From an uncultured Ruminococcus sp. (GTDB lineage: Bacteria; Bacillota; Clostridia; Oscillospirales; Acutalibacteraceae), in assembly GCA_902785365.1 (NCBI GenBank), contig CACZYC010000008.1, positions 1 through 63,558 on the forward strand: 63,558 nt of DNA, read 5' to 3'. Shown here in pieces: positions 1-7,850 of the stretch; positions within the stretch are counted from its first letter, which is position 1, and the number at the start of each line of letters is the position of its first letter. The position numbers and the translations under genes were made by a program. The notes under the pieces are model-generated. The model worked only from the letters and a program-made list of their open reading frames with translations. It was not told the DNA's origin and searched no databases.

Positions 1-37
1 TATACCCTTTTTTTCATCAATCGTATTATTATTCCAC

Positions 38-91
38 AAAAAACAGAGAAGCTGCGAAGAACGAAGCATTAAAACTTCATTTCTTCACAGC
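38..91 (-). terminator. Terminator of the small Cys/Gly-rich peptide gene
   Basis: Read on the minus strand, a long imperfect stem (51-66 against 76-91) is followed by a short spacer and a T-run at 38-43. It lies just downstream of the 108-224 gene. The form is that of an intrinsic terminator. Confidence 0.65.
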
Positions 92-107
92 CCCTTTTCC
101 TTGTCTT

Positions 108-224
108 TTAGCAACCGCAGCCGCAACCGTCGTTGCCGTTGTTGCCGCAGCATGAGCAGATGATGAGAATAAGAAGAATAATCCAGCAGCAGTTGCCACC
201 GCCAAATAAACCGTTGTTACACAT
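108..224 (-). CDS. 38-aa Cys/Gly/Asn-rich single-pass membrane peptide
   Basis: This gene is too short for routine ORF calling. It starts MCNNGLFGGGNCCW, continues with a hydrophobic Ile/Leu segment (residues 14-22) and ends in a Cys/Gly/Asn-rich tail with nine cysteines overall. A very strong ribosome binding site (AAAGGAGGA) lies 6-7 bases before the ATG, and a terminator follows the stop, so it is almost certainly a real gene. The Gly-rich start plus one short membrane segment recalls YjcZ-type sporulation peptides of Firmicutes, but the cysteine richness is not typical of YjcZ, so the likeness is only architectural. An upstream minus-strand ATACAAT could be a -10 element; I could not assign a sigma factor. 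Its function is unknown. A small spore-coat or envelope peptide is the best guess. Confidence 0.75.
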   Translation of the reverse strand: MCNNGLFGGGNCCWIILLILIICSCCGNNGNDGCGCGC

Positions 225-371
225 TTGTCTTTCCTCCTTTCGTCTACAATACATTGTATTCGTAAGAGGGAAGAGTGTTACATTTTATTTGAAAGTTAAA
301 AGTCGGTCAGGAAAGCAAAGGTGAGGGGGAGATGAGTTGTATATAGGAACAGAATTGTTTGACGCGGAAAC

Positions 372-1196
372 TCAAAAACTTTTTAATAACGCTATTTCTT
401 TTGCGTAGCCGTCAAGCTCGTTGGGCGTTTCGAGAAAACACGGCAGGTTTTTTATCACGGGATGTGTGACAATACGCTCAAAAGCGTCGAGCCCGATGTT
501 ACCCTCGCCGATTTTCTCGTGTCTGTCCTTGTGGCTGCCGAGAGGGTTTTTGCTGTCGTTGAGGTGAACAGCTTTCAGCCTGTCAAGTCCGATAATGTTG
601 TCAAATTCCCCGAGTACGCCGTCAAGATTGTCCTTTATGTCATACCCGCCGTCAAAGACGTGACAGGTGTCAAGGCATACTCCGAGCTTTTTGTTGAGTT
701 CAACGCGGTCGATTATTGCTCTGAGTTCCTCAAAACGGGAGCCGACCTCGCTGCCTTTGCCCGCCATTGTTTCGAGCAGAACGGTAGTGGTCATTTCTTT
801 ATACAGAACTTTATTGAGATGCTCCGCGATAAGCTCGATACCTTTTTCAACTCCCTGACCAACGTGTGAACCCGGGTGAAAGTTGTAAAGATTGTTCGGC
901 AGATACTCCATACGCCTGAGGTCGTCCGTCATAGCCTCATACGCGAACTCCCTCGTGCGTTCATCCTTGGAGCAGGGGTTGAGGGTATAAGGCGCGTGCG
1001 CGAGAACCTGAGAAAAGTTATTTTTCTTCATAAGAATTATAAGCGCGTCTGTGTCGTCTTTGTCGATATCTTTGGCTTTTCCGCCTCTGGGATTGCGAGT
1101 GAAAAACTGGAACGTATTTCCGCCCAGCTCCAGCGTTTGCTTGCCCATAAATTCAAATCCCTTTGATACGGAAAGGTGACAACCTATGTTTAACAT
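372..1196 (-). CDS. nfo: Endonuclease IV (AP endonuclease, Nfo)
   Basis: This 274-residue protein matches endonuclease IV in length and in all motifs. The enzyme cleaves DNA 5' to abasic sites in base excision repair and uses three zinc ions. Metal-ligand motifs are visible in order: LAHAPYT (His67), [52 protein letters not shown] and LETPNE near the C-terminus. The ATG follows AAAGGA by a good distance. The gene is divergent from aspS and has its own promoter at 1236-1264. No clear terminator is seen after the stop. The large plus-strand ORF within it is a shadow. Confidence 0.96.
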   Translation of the reverse strand: MLNIGCHLSVSKGFEFMGKQTLELGGNTFQFFTRNPRGGKAKDIDKDDTDALIILMKKNNFSQVLAHAPYTLNPCSKDERTREFAYEAMTDDLRRMEYLPNNLYNFHPGSHVGQGVEKGIELIAEHLNKVLYKEMTTTVLLETMAGKGSEVGSRFEELRAIIDRVELNKKLGVCLDTCHVFDGGYDIKDNLDGVLGEFDNIIGLDRLKAVHLNDSKNPLGSHKDRHEKIGEGNIGLDAFERIVTHPVIKNLPCFLETPNELDGYAKEIALLKSF

Positions 1197-1235
1197 ATTA
1201 TCATTCCTTTAAAGAATTATAATCTATATATTTAA

Positions 1236-1264
1236 ATTCTAACATAATAAGCATTTCAAATCAA
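1236..1264 (-). promoter_or_regulatory. Sigma-A promoter of nfo
   Basis: On the minus strand TTGATT (1259-1264) is separated by exactly 17 bp from TAGAAT (1236-1241), with an extended -10 TG. Transcription would start about 35 bp before the nfo ATG. Confidence 0.65.
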
Positions 1265-1282
1265 ATTTATTGATAAAAAATC

Positions 1283-1311
1283 TTGATTGCAGGGCTGAAA
1301 TGTGTTATACT
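1283..1311 (+). promoter_or_regulatory. Sigma-A promoter of aspS
   Basis: TTGATT (1283-1288), a 17-bp spacer and TATACT (1306-1311), with an extended -10 TG at 1303-1304. The predicted leader is only about 45 nt, too short for a T-box. Because the promoter overlaps the start of the longest open frame (1283), the upstream in-frame start cannot be used. Confidence 0.75.
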
Positions 1312-1363
1312 AACACTTAATAGTGTGGAAATATGTGATTTTTTCTGTGAAAGGATAATATAT

Positions 1364-3109
1364 ATGACTTTTAAGAACGAATACCGCACAGTAAACTGCG
1401 GTGAATTAAGAGAAGAAAACATTGGTCAGGAAGTCCGTGTAGCGGGCTGGGTTGAGAACATCCGCGACCACGGCGGCGTAATGTTTCTGGACATCCGCGA
1501 TGAGTACGGCGTGCTTCAGGTTGTAGTTCACAACGATGAACTTTTAAAGAACATCAACCGCGAGTGTACGGTTACTCTCGGCGGCAAGGTCGTAAAGCGT
1601 GACGAGGACACAATCAATCCCAAAATCGCGACCGGTTACGTTGAGGTTCACACCGAGGATATCAAGGTACTCGGCAAGTGCAAAAACGAGCTTCCCTTTG
1701 AGGTTGCCACCTCAAAGAATACTAACGAGGACGTAAGACTTCGTTATCGTTTCCTCGACCTGCGTAACCCCAAGGTTCACAATAATATTCTTCTGCGCTC
1801 GCAGGTAGTAAGCTTCATGCGCAATAAAATGACAGAGCTCGGCTTTACCGAGATTAACACGCCGATTCTTTCCAACTCATCTCCCGAGGGCGCTCGTGAT
1901 TATCTCGTGCCCAGCCGTAAACACAAGGGTAAGTTCTACGCTCTGCCTCAGGCTCCTCAGATTTTCAAACAGCTTTTGATGGTATCGGGATTCGATAAGT
2001 ATTTCCAGATGGCTCCGTGCTTCCGTGATGAGGATGCCCGCGCCGACAGAAGTCCCGGTGAGTTCTATCAGCTCGACTACGAGATGGCGTTCGCTACTCA
2101 GGAGGATGTTTTCGAGGTTGCCGAGGATGTTTTATACGACACTTTCACCAAGTTTACAGATAAAAAGGTAAGCCCCAAACCGTTCAGACGCATTCCCTTT
2201 GAGGAGGCTATGCTCAAATACGGTACGGATAAACCCGATCTCAGAAACCCGCTTGAAATCAAAGAAATCAGCGATATGTTCGTTGAGACCGATTTTGCTC
2301 CGTTCAGAAAGAAGTGCGTGCGTTCAATCAATGTTCCGAACGCCGCCGCTCAGAGCAAAAAGTGGTTTAAGCGTATGGAGGAGTTCGCGCTCTCCATCGG
2401 CATGAAGGGTTTAGGATATGTCAAGGTCAACGAGGATCTGACATTCGACGGCCCGATCGATAAGTTCCTCAAGCCAGGCGACAGGGAAGAGCTCATCAGC
2501 CGCAACGGCTCCAAGGCGGGCGACGTTATCTACTTTATTGCTGACAGCTATAAAGTAGCTCCCAAGCTCGCGGGCGAAATCAGAAAAGAGGTCGCTACAC
2601 GACTCAATCTTATTGATACAAGCCGTTTTGAGCTCTGCTTCATCGTGGACTTCCCGATGTATGAAATTGACGAGGACGGCAAGACTATATTCACTCACAA
2701 CCCGTTCTCGATGCCTCAGGGCGGTATGGACGCGCTCCTCAACAAAGAGCCCACGGAGATTCTGGCGTATCAGTACGACATTGTCTGCGACGGCGTAGAA
2801 TTAAGCTCGGGCGCTGTCCGTAACCACGACCTTGAAATTATGATTAAAGCGTTTGAGATTGCCGGTTACACCGAACAGGAACTCAAGGACAAATTCAAAT
2901 CTCTCTATACGGCGTTCCAGTATGGCGCTCCGCCTCACGCCGGTATGGCTCCGGGAATCGACCGTATGCTTATGCTCCTGACAGAGGAGGAGAATATTCG
3001 AGAGGTTATTCCGTTCCCGATGAACTCCAACGCTCAGGACCTCTTGCTCGGCTCTCCAAGCGAAGTATCCGAGCAGCAGCTTCGTGAGGTGCACATTAAA
3101 CTTAGATAA
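1364..3109 (+). CDS. aspS: Aspartyl-tRNA synthetase
   Basis: A 581-residue class IIb synthetase that charges tRNA with aspartate. It has an N-terminal OB-fold anticodon-binding domain, then motif 2 (FRDEDARADRSPGEFYQLD), a bacterial GAD-type insertion and motif 3 (GMAPGIDRMLMLL near the end). The start was set at the ATG at 1364 because GAAAGGA precedes it and the promoter overlaps the longer frame. The length is normal for bacterial AspRS. gatCAB follows in the same direction. In bacteria that make Asn-tRNA by transamidation, AspRS is non-discriminating and also charges tRNA-Asn, so this neighbourhood suggests a non-discriminating enzyme; this is inference. Confidence 0.97.
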   Translation: MTFKNEYRTVNCGELREENIGQEVRVAGWVENIRDHGGVMFLDIRDEYGVLQVVVHNDELLKNINRECTVTLGGKVVKRDEDTINPKIATGYVEVHTEDIKVLGKCKNELPFEVATSKNTNEDVRLRYRFLDLRNPKVHNNILLRSQVVSFMRNKMTELGFTEINTPILSNSSPEGARDYLVPSRKHKGKFYALPQAPQIFKQLLMVSGFDKYFQMAPCFRDEDARADRSPGEFYQLDYEMAFATQEDVFEVAEDVLYDTFTKFTDKKVSPKPFRRIPFEEAMLKYGTDKPDLRNPLEIKEISDMFVETDFAPFRKKCVRSINVPNAAAQSKKWFKRMEEFALSIGMKGLGYVKVNEDLTFDGPIDKFLKPGDREELISRNGSKAGDVIYFIADSYKVAPKLAGEIRKEVATRLNLIDTSRFELCFIVDFPMYEIDEDGKTIFTHNPFSMPQGGMDALLNKEPTEILAYQYDIVCDGVELSSGAVRNHDLEIMIKAFEIAGYTEQELKDKFKSLYTAFQYGAPPHAGMAPGIDRMLMLLTEEENIREVIPFPMNSNAQDLLLGSPSEVSEQQLREVHIKLR

Positions 3110-3115
3110 AAGAAA

Positions 3116-3164
3116 AGCCTTCCCTTGGGGGAAGGTGCCGACCAACGGGAGGCGGATGAGGGAC
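3116..3164 (+). repeat. Left inverted-repeat arm of the DUF559 element
   Basis: The arm contains a hairpin CCTTCCC-ttgg-GGGAAGG (3118-3135) and ends GGATGAGGGACT. It starts 7 bp after the aspS stop codon and may also act as a weak attenuator for aspS. It pairs with 3562-3611. Confidence 0.7.
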
Positions 3165-3190
3165 TGCGTTTCCTCAATATAAAAGTTAAA

Positions 3191-3562
3191 ATGTATATTA
3201 ATAACAGCAATAAAGAACTAACGTCAGTTGCTCAGGAATTAAGAAAAAATATGACGAAAGAAGAACGTCATCTATGGTATGATTTTTTGAAGCCTGAAAA
3301 GCTCTCGTTTAAAAGACAAAAGATAATTGGTCGGTTTATTGTTGATTTTGCTTGTGAAAACCCTAAGATAATTATTGAACTTGATGGGGAACAACATTAT
3401 AGCAATCTAGATAATAAACGCAAGGATGAAGAAAGAGATAAAATTCTTTATAAAATGGGATATAAAGTTTTAAGATACTCTAATTATGAGATTGCTCGAA
3501 ATTTCAGGGGAGTTTGTGATGAAATTCTTTATTATATCAAACAATTAGAGGAATCAAACTAA
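3191..3562 (+). CDS. DUF559 domain protein, PD-(D/E)XK-like (Vsr-type fold)
   Basis: A 123-residue protein. After a short N-terminal helix region (KEERHLWYDF) it shows the DUF559 core: SFKRQKIIGRFIVDF, KIIIELDGEQH, and a C-terminal GYKVLRYSNYEI followed by a helix. These fit the PD-(D/E)XK/Vsr-like nuclease fold, with likely catalytic Asp in VDF and Glu/Asp in ELDG. I start at the ATG at 3191 because the longer frame begins at a TTG inside the repeat arm; no good Shine-Dalgarno precedes either. Its stop codon touches the right arm. It interrupts the aspS-gatC interval. The biochemical activity of DUF559 proteins is poorly described. A nuclease role, perhaps in spread of the flanking repeats, is inference. 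Confidence 0.85.
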   Translation: MYINNSNKELTSVAQELRKNMTKEERHLWYDFLKPEKLSFKRQKIIGRFIVDFACENPKIIIELDGEQHYSNLDNKRKDEERDKILYKMGYKVLRYSNYEIARNFRGVCDEILYYIKQLEESN

Positions 3563-3611
3563 GTCCCTCATCAGTCAGGCTGCGCCTGACAGCTTCCCCC
3601 AGGGGAAGCCT
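3562..3611 (-). repeat. Right inverted-repeat arm of the DUF559 element
   Basis: Read on the minus strand it repeats the left arm: AGGCTTCCCCTGGGGGAAG, then a TGTCAGGC/GCCTGAC palindrome and GATGAGGGACT. It starts at the last base of the DUF559 stop codon, so gene and arm are tightly packed. Confidence 0.7.
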
Positions 3612-3636
3612 ACTCCATTAACAAAGGATTGATACT

Positions 3637-3915
3637 ATGGTAACAAGAGAAGACATAGAAAACATTGCTATACTTTCAAAGCTGTTTGTAGCCGAGGAGG
3701 AGCTTGACGATTTGACAAAGCAGATGCAGGAAATCGTTGAGTTTGCCGACGCTATCAACAACGCTCCCGACTCGGGCGAGGAGTTTGACAACATCAACAA
3801 CCTCTCAAACGTATTCCGTGAGGACGAGGTTGTCGAGTCGCTCCCGAGCGAGGAAATCCTCAAGAACGCTCCCGAGCAGGCTGAGGACCATTTCTTAGTT
3901 CGCAATCACGCGTAA
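3637..3915 (+). CDS. gatC: Asp-tRNA(Asn)/Glu-tRNA(Gln) amidotransferase subunit C
   Basis: A 92-residue protein of the usual GatC length. It has the N-terminal helix (VTREDIENIAILSKLFV) and the EELDDLTKQMQEIVEF segment, then an extended belt ending in a short FLVRNHA tail. GatC wraps around GatA and GatB and stabilises the transamidase that converts Asp-tRNA-Asn or Glu-tRNA-Gln to the amide form. AAAGGA precedes the ATG. It heads gatC-gatA-gatB, with 12 bp to gatA. It probably depends on aspS read-through or on a promoter I could not identify, because the DUF559 element lies just upstream. Confidence 0.95.
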   Translation: MVTREDIENIAILSKLFVAEEELDDLTKQMQEIVEFADAINNAPDSGEEFDNINNLSNVFREDEVVESLPSEEILKNAPEQAEDHFLVRNHA

Positions 3916-3927
3916 GGGGGTAAAGGT

Positions 3928-5385
3928 ATGTCGCAAATTAAAAAAATTCACGATATGCTTTCTTCCAAGCAGATATCGTGCAAAGAGCTTACAGAAAAGT
4001 ATTTAATTGAGATTGAGAAGTCTAATTCCGAGCTCAACGCTTACGTCAACGTCACAGCCGACACCGCTATGGCTCAGGCTGAAAAGGTTGACGCCAAAAT
4101 CGCCAAGGGCGGGGAAATCGGACTTTTAGAGGGCGTTCCGATGACTCTCAAGGATAACCTGTCCACAAAGGGCATCGAGACCACCTGCTGTTCAAAGATT
4201 CTGACAGGTTACAAGCCTATCTATAACGCCACCGTTTGGGACAAGCTCGAAAATGAAGGCGCTGTACTCCTCGGCAAGACCAATATGGATGAGTTCGCAA
4301 TGGGTTCTTCCAGCGAGACTTCATACTTTGGCGGCGCGACTAACCCGTTCAATACAAAGCATTGCGCGGGCGGTTCCTCGGGCGGTGTAGCTTCCGCTGT
4401 AGGCGCTGACATCGCGGCTTACGGTCTGGGTTCCGACACGGGCGGTTCTATCCGCCAGCCCGCTTCTTTCTGCGGAATTGTCGGTTTGAAGCCCACCTAC
4501 GGAGCTGTGTCGCGTTACGGACTTATCGCTTACGCTTCCAGCCTTGACCAGATTGGCCCCGTTACAAAAACTGTCGAGGACGCGTCCATTGTTTATGACG
4601 CTATCTCCGACTACGACCCCAAGGACAGCACTTGTCAGGGACGCAAGGGAAACCTCACTTTTGACACGGTTAATAATGACATAAAGGGAATGAAAATCGG
4701 AATTGCGCGCGAGTATCTCGACGGTGTGCGCGACGATGTAAAAGAAGCTCTTTTAAACGCCGTTAAGGTCTACGAGAGCTTGGGCGCGGAGGTAGTTTAC
4801 TTCGATATGCCCGCGATTAAATTCGCGCTTCCCGTTTACTATATTATCGCCTGCGCCGAGGCTTCATCAAACCTCGGACGTTACGACGGTATACGTTACG
4901 GATTCAAAGCCGAGCACTACAACGGCACTCACGATATGATGTGCAGAACCCGAAGCGAGGGTTTTGGTGATGAGGTCAAGCGCAGAATCCTTCTCGGTAC
5001 TTATGTGCTTTCGGCGGGTTACTATGACGCATATTATAAAAAGGCTCAGAACCTCAGAGGTACTATCGTAAAGGCATTTGACGACGCGTTTACAAAGTGC
5101 GACTTCGTGCTCGCTCCCACAGTTCCTATGACAGCCTTTGAGATGGGACACGCCGTAAGTGACCCTGTTGAAACATATCTTACCGATATCTGCACGGTTC
5201 CCGTGAATATCGCGGGACTTCCCGCTGTTTCAATTCCCTGCGGATTTGATAACAAGGGACTTCCGATTGGTATGCAGCTCATCGGCAACAAATTTAAAGA
5301 AGCGACCATTCTCAACGCCGCCAACGCTTACGAGAAAGCGGCGGGCGAGAACTTTAAAGATACAAAGTGGGGTGTAAAGCTGTGA
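3928..5385 (+). CDS. gatA: Asp/Glu-tRNA amidotransferase subunit A (amidase)
   Basis: A 485-residue amidase-signature protein that hydrolyses glutamine and delivers ammonia to GatB. The catalytic Ser-cisSer-Lys triad is visible as Lys75 (MTLKDN), the serine of GGSSGG (about 150-151) and the serine of GSDTGGS (about 174). The length matches the family (about 485). GGGGG lies upstream of the ATG. The stop TGA overlaps the gatB GTG start, which indicates translational coupling. Confidence 0.97.
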   Translation: MSQIKKIHDMLSSKQISCKELTEKYLIEIEKSNSELNAYVNVTADTAMAQAEKVDAKIAKGGEIGLLEGVPMTLKDNLSTKGIETTCCSKILTGYKPIYNATVWDKLENEGAVLLGKTNMDEFAMGSSSETSYFGGATNPFNTKHCAGGSSGGVASAVGADIAAYGLGSDTGGSIRQPASFCGIVGLKPTYGAVSRYGLIAYASSLDQIGPVTKTVEDASIVYDAISDYDPKDSTCQGRKGNLTFDTVNNDIKGMKIGIAREYLDGVRDDVKEALLNAVKVYESLGAEVVYFDMPAIKFALPVYYIIACAEASSNLGRYDGIRYGFKAEHYNGTHDMMCRTRSEGFGDEVKRRILLGTYVLSAGYYDAYYKKAQNLRGTIVKAFDDAFTKCDFVLAPTVPMTAFEMGHAVSDPVETYLTDICTVPVNIAGLPAVSIPCGFDNKGLPIGMQLIGNKFKEATILNAANAYEKAAGENFKDTKWGVKL

Positions 5386-6794
5386 AATACGAACTTGTAG
5401 CGGGCTTTGAAACCCACGTTGAATTATCTACAAAAACAAAGATTTTCTGCTCCTGTACAACTGCTTTCGGCGGCGAGCCCAACACTCACTGCTGTCCCGT
5501 GTGTATAGGACTTCCCGGAACTCTGCCCAAGCTCAACCGTCAGGTTGTAAAGTACGCGATTATGGCGGGACTTGCCACTAACTGCGAGATTGCCGAAGTC
5601 GCGAAAATGGACAGAAAAAACTACTGCTATCCTGATTTGCCCAAGGCTTATCAGATTTCAGAGTACGACAAGCCTTTGTGCGAGCATGGATATATCCAGC
5701 TCTCAAACGGCAGAAAAATCCGTATTCTCCGTATTCACATCGAGGAGGACGCGGGCAAGCTTGTGCACGCTCACGGAGACACTTATGTCGATTACAACCG
5801 CGGCGGCGTTCCGCTGATTGAGATTGTTACCGAGCCTGACTTCCGCAGTGTTGATGAGGCACGGGAGTACGTCGAAAAGCTCCAGCAGATTATGCGTTAT
5901 ATCGGCGTTTCCGACTGCCGTATGCAGGAGGGCTCAATGCGCTGTGACGTAAACATTTCTGTTCGTCCCGAGGGCAGCGACAAGCTGGGAACACGTACCG
6001 AAATCAAGAATATGAACTCCATCAATAACATAGCAAAGGCTATGGAGTACGAGTATGAGCGTCAGGTTGACGTCATCGAAAACGGCGGAAAGGTTATCCA
6101 GGAAACTCTCCGCTATGACGACGCCTCCAACACAACTTCCTCAATGAGAGGCAAGGAGGACGCCAACGACTACCGCTACTTCCGCGACCCCGACCTTGTG
6201 ACTATCCTCACAAGCAGGGAAGAGGTGGAGGAGATTAAAGCAACTCTGCCCGAGCTTCCCGAGGTGAAGCGTGAGAGATATATCGACGAGTATGACATTC
6301 CCGAAAAGGACGCCGCTCTGCTCACAAAGTACCGCAAAGTAAGCGAGTATTTTGACGAGGCTATCGACGGCTTAAAGACTCCAAAGACCGTTTCGAACTT
6401 CATCATCGGCTCAATCTTCCGCCGTGTTGAAACCGAAAAGGATAAGGAGAGCTTCGATGTAGCAGTAACTCCCAAGCAGCTTAACGAGCTCGTAAAGATG
6501 CTTGAGGAAAAGAAGATTCAGAACAACCTCGCCAAGAAAACTCTCGAGAAGATGCTCGACACAGGCAAGCCCTGCACCGCGTTTATTGATGAAAGCGACC
6601 TTGGCGGCGTTGACGACAATGCTCTCGCCGAGATGTGCCGCAACGCAATAGACGGCAACCCCGCCGCCGTAGCTGACTACAAAGGCGGCAAGGAAAAGGC
6701 GCTTATGGCTCTGCTCGGCAACGTAATGAAGCAGAGCAGGGGTAAGGCTGACGCTCAGGCGGTAAGAGCCAAACTCATTGAACTTATAGGTTAA
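5382..6794 (+). CDS. gatB: Asp/Glu-tRNA amidotransferase subunit B
   Basis: A 470-residue kinase/amidotransferase subunit that phosphorylates and amidates the misacylated tRNA. It opens with the conserved YELVAGFETHVELSTKTKIFC and carries the zinc-type cysteines CSC and CCPVC, then DYNRGGVPLIEIVTEPD, and a YqeY-like tail that grips tRNA. The start was set at the GTG at 5382, which overlaps the gatA stop (GTGA) and gives the conserved N-terminus; the longer frame adds five non-conserved residues. The dockerin-lysozyme gene starts 3 bp after the stop. Confidence 0.97.
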   Translation: MKYELVAGFETHVELSTKTKIFCSCTTAFGGEPNTHCCPVCIGLPGTLPKLNRQVVKYAIMAGLATNCEIAEVAKMDRKNYCYPDLPKAYQISEYDKPLCEHGYIQLSNGRKIRILRIHIEEDAGKLVHAHGDTYVDYNRGGVPLIEIVTEPDFRSVDEAREYVEKLQQIMRYIGVSDCRMQEGSMRCDVNISVRPEGSDKLGTRTEIKNMNSINNIAKAMEYEYERQVDVIENGGKVIQETLRYDDASNTTSSMRGKEDANDYRYFRDPDLVTILTSREEVEEIKATLPELPEVKRERYIDEYDIPEKDAALLTKYRKVSEYFDEAIDGLKTPKTVSNFIIGSIFRRVETEKDKESFDVAVTPKQLNELVKMLEEKKIQNNLAKKTLEKMLDTGKPCTAFIDESDLGGVDDNALAEMCRNAIDGNPAAVADYKGGKEKALMALLGNVMKQSRGKADAQAVRAKLIELIG

Positions 6795-6797
6795 ATA

Positions 6798-7739
6798 ATG
6801 AAAAAATTAACTGCTGTTTTGTTGTCGGTTGTGATTCTTCTCAGCGTTTCTACTCAGCTTGTTATGGCTATCGGTATGGAAGATATCTACCAGATTGGCG
6901 ACATAAACCGTGACGGCAAAATCGACATCAATGACGCCACCACAACCCAGCTTTATCTAGCGGGTAAAGTTGCCGCTTCAAGCGTAGCGCTTGATAAAGC
7001 CGACATAACCTACGACAAGAAGGTTAACATCCGCGACGCTACTTTGATTCAGCTTATTGTAGCCAAGAAGTATGTGCCGCTTGTCGGTAAAAAGGGCGTT
7101 GATATTTCCGCGCACAACGGTAATGTTGATATTCAGAAGATAAAGAACGCGGGTTATGACTATGTTATGATTCGCTGCGGATTCGGCAGCGACTATACAT
7201 CGCAGGACGACTCCAAGTTTGAGGCTAACGTCAAAAAGTGTGAGGAAGCGGGAATGCCCTGGGGCGTGTACATTTATTCTTACGCACTTACAACGGCGGA
7301 AGCCGAGAGCGAGGCGGCTCATGTAATCAGACTGCTCAACGGCAAAAAGCCTACGCTTCCGGTAGCGTTTGATATGGAAGATGCCGACGGTTATAAGAAT
7401 AAAAACGGTATGCCGTCTAACGCTATGCTCGTTAAAATCTGCAAAACATTCTTCAAAAAAATAACCGCTAAAAAGTATTATCCTATACTTTACGCCAACC
7501 TGAACTGGATAAAAAACAAGCTCAATGATCAAACACTGCTTGATAATTACGACATCTGGCTTGCCCAGTGGAACACCGAGTGCACTTACAACGGCAAAAC
7601 CCTCGGTGTATGGCAGTACGGCGGCGAGACCAACTATCTCGAGAGCAACAGCATTGAGGGAGTAGGCGTTATCGACAAAAACTTCTGCTACAAGGATTAC
7701 CCGCTTATAATCAAAAACGGACATTATAATAACTGGTAA
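6798..7739 (+). CDS. Secreted GH25 lysozyme with N-terminal dockerin
   Basis: A 313-residue protein. Residues 1-25 form a Sec signal peptide (KKLTAVLLSVVILLSV). About residues 31-93 form a type I dockerin with two calcium-binding repeats (GDINRDGKIDINDATTTQLY, then ADITYDKKVNIRDATLIQL). From about residue 97 comes a GH25 muramidase: KGVDISAHNGNVDIQKIK, the catalytic region AFDMEDADGY and a C-terminal GVWQYGG. It should cut peptidoglycan, and the dockerin would dock it to a cohesin scaffold at the surface. It lies 3 bp after gatB, an odd place for a cell-wall enzyme, and ends at a strong terminator, so it may be the last gene of the aspS-gatCAB transcript. Dockerins on lysozymes rather than plant-polysaccharide enzymes are known in Ruminococcus-like bacteria. 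Confidence 0.93.
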   Translation: MKKLTAVLLSVVILLSVSTQLVMAIGMEDIYQIGDINRDGKIDINDATTTQLYLAGKVAASSVALDKADITYDKKVNIRDATLIQLIVAKKYVPLVGKKGVDISAHNGNVDIQKIKNAGYDYVMIRCGFGSDYTSQDDSKFEANVKKCEEAGMPWGVYIYSYALTTAEAESEAAHVIRLLNGKKPTLPVAFDMEDADGYKNKNGMPSNAMLVKICKTFFKKITAKKYYPILYANLNWIKNKLNDQTLLDNYDIWLAQWNTECTYNGKTLGVWQYGGETNYLESNSIEGVGVIDKNFCYKDYPLIIKNGHYNNW

Positions 7740-7745
7740 AGTCAA

Positions 7746-7770
7746 GAACCGCCGCGTTTCGCGGCGGTTC
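7746..7770 (+). terminator. Terminator of the gatCAB-lysozyme transcript
   Basis: A perfect 11-bp GC-rich stem (GAACCGCCGCG) with a TTT loop, 7 bp after the lysozyme stop. The following T-run is weak, but the stem is very strong. Confidence 0.75.
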
Positions 7771-7799
7771 AGTTGTTAGAAAATGTGATAACAGATTTC

Positions 7800-7828
7800 T
7801 TGTTATTTCTTCTATAATATGATATAAT
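7800..7828 (+). promoter_or_regulatory. Sigma-A promoter of the fic gene
   Basis: TTGTTA (7800-7805), 17 bp, TATAAT (7823-7828). The predicted +1 (about 7835) lies after the ATG at 7833, so the fic start must be the next in-frame ATG at 7851. Confidence 0.75.
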
Positions 7829-7850
7829 ACGTATGATAGGCGGTGAAAAT

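Larger units (their letters stand above)
3116..3611 (+). mobile_element. DUF559-bearing element with ~50-bp terminal inverted repeats
   Basis: The segment begins 7 bp after the aspS stop and ends 25 bp before gatC. Its two ends are imperfect inverted copies of one another. Read inward, each runs AG[C/G]CTTCCC, then GGGGGAAG, a short variable palindromic stretch and GATGAGGGACT. The only gene inside is the DUF559 protein at 3191-3562. Related arms at 16814-16981 (a pair without a gene), 13916-14220 (a pair with a longer spacer) and 11222-11284 (a solo arm) show that the arms recur without the gene, as MITEs do relative to a parent element. No clear target-site duplication is seen. Mobility is inferred from structure only. 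Confidence 0.65.

Noticed and set aside
133..324. Plus-strand ORF of 63 codons
   Set aside because: It is the complement of the small Cys/Gly-rich peptide gene and its leader. The minus strand has the ribosome binding site and terminator.
462..869. Plus-strand ORF of 135 codons within nfo
   Set aside because: Every diagnostic endonuclease IV motif is in the minus-strand frame; this one has no family likeness and no ribosome binding site.
1311..1363. T-box leader before aspS
   Set aside because: The promoter leaves only about 45 nt before the ATG, too short for a T-box stem and antiterminator.
3125..3190. Upstream TTG start for the DUF559 protein
   Set aside because: It lies inside the inverted-repeat arm and adds residues encoded by the repeat; DUF559 proteins normally begin near the KEERHLW helix.
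6978..7745. 255-codon minus-strand ORF opposite the lysozyme gene
   Set aside because: It is antisense to an unmistakable dockerin-GH25 gene and starts inside its terminator region; no promoter or ribosome binding site.
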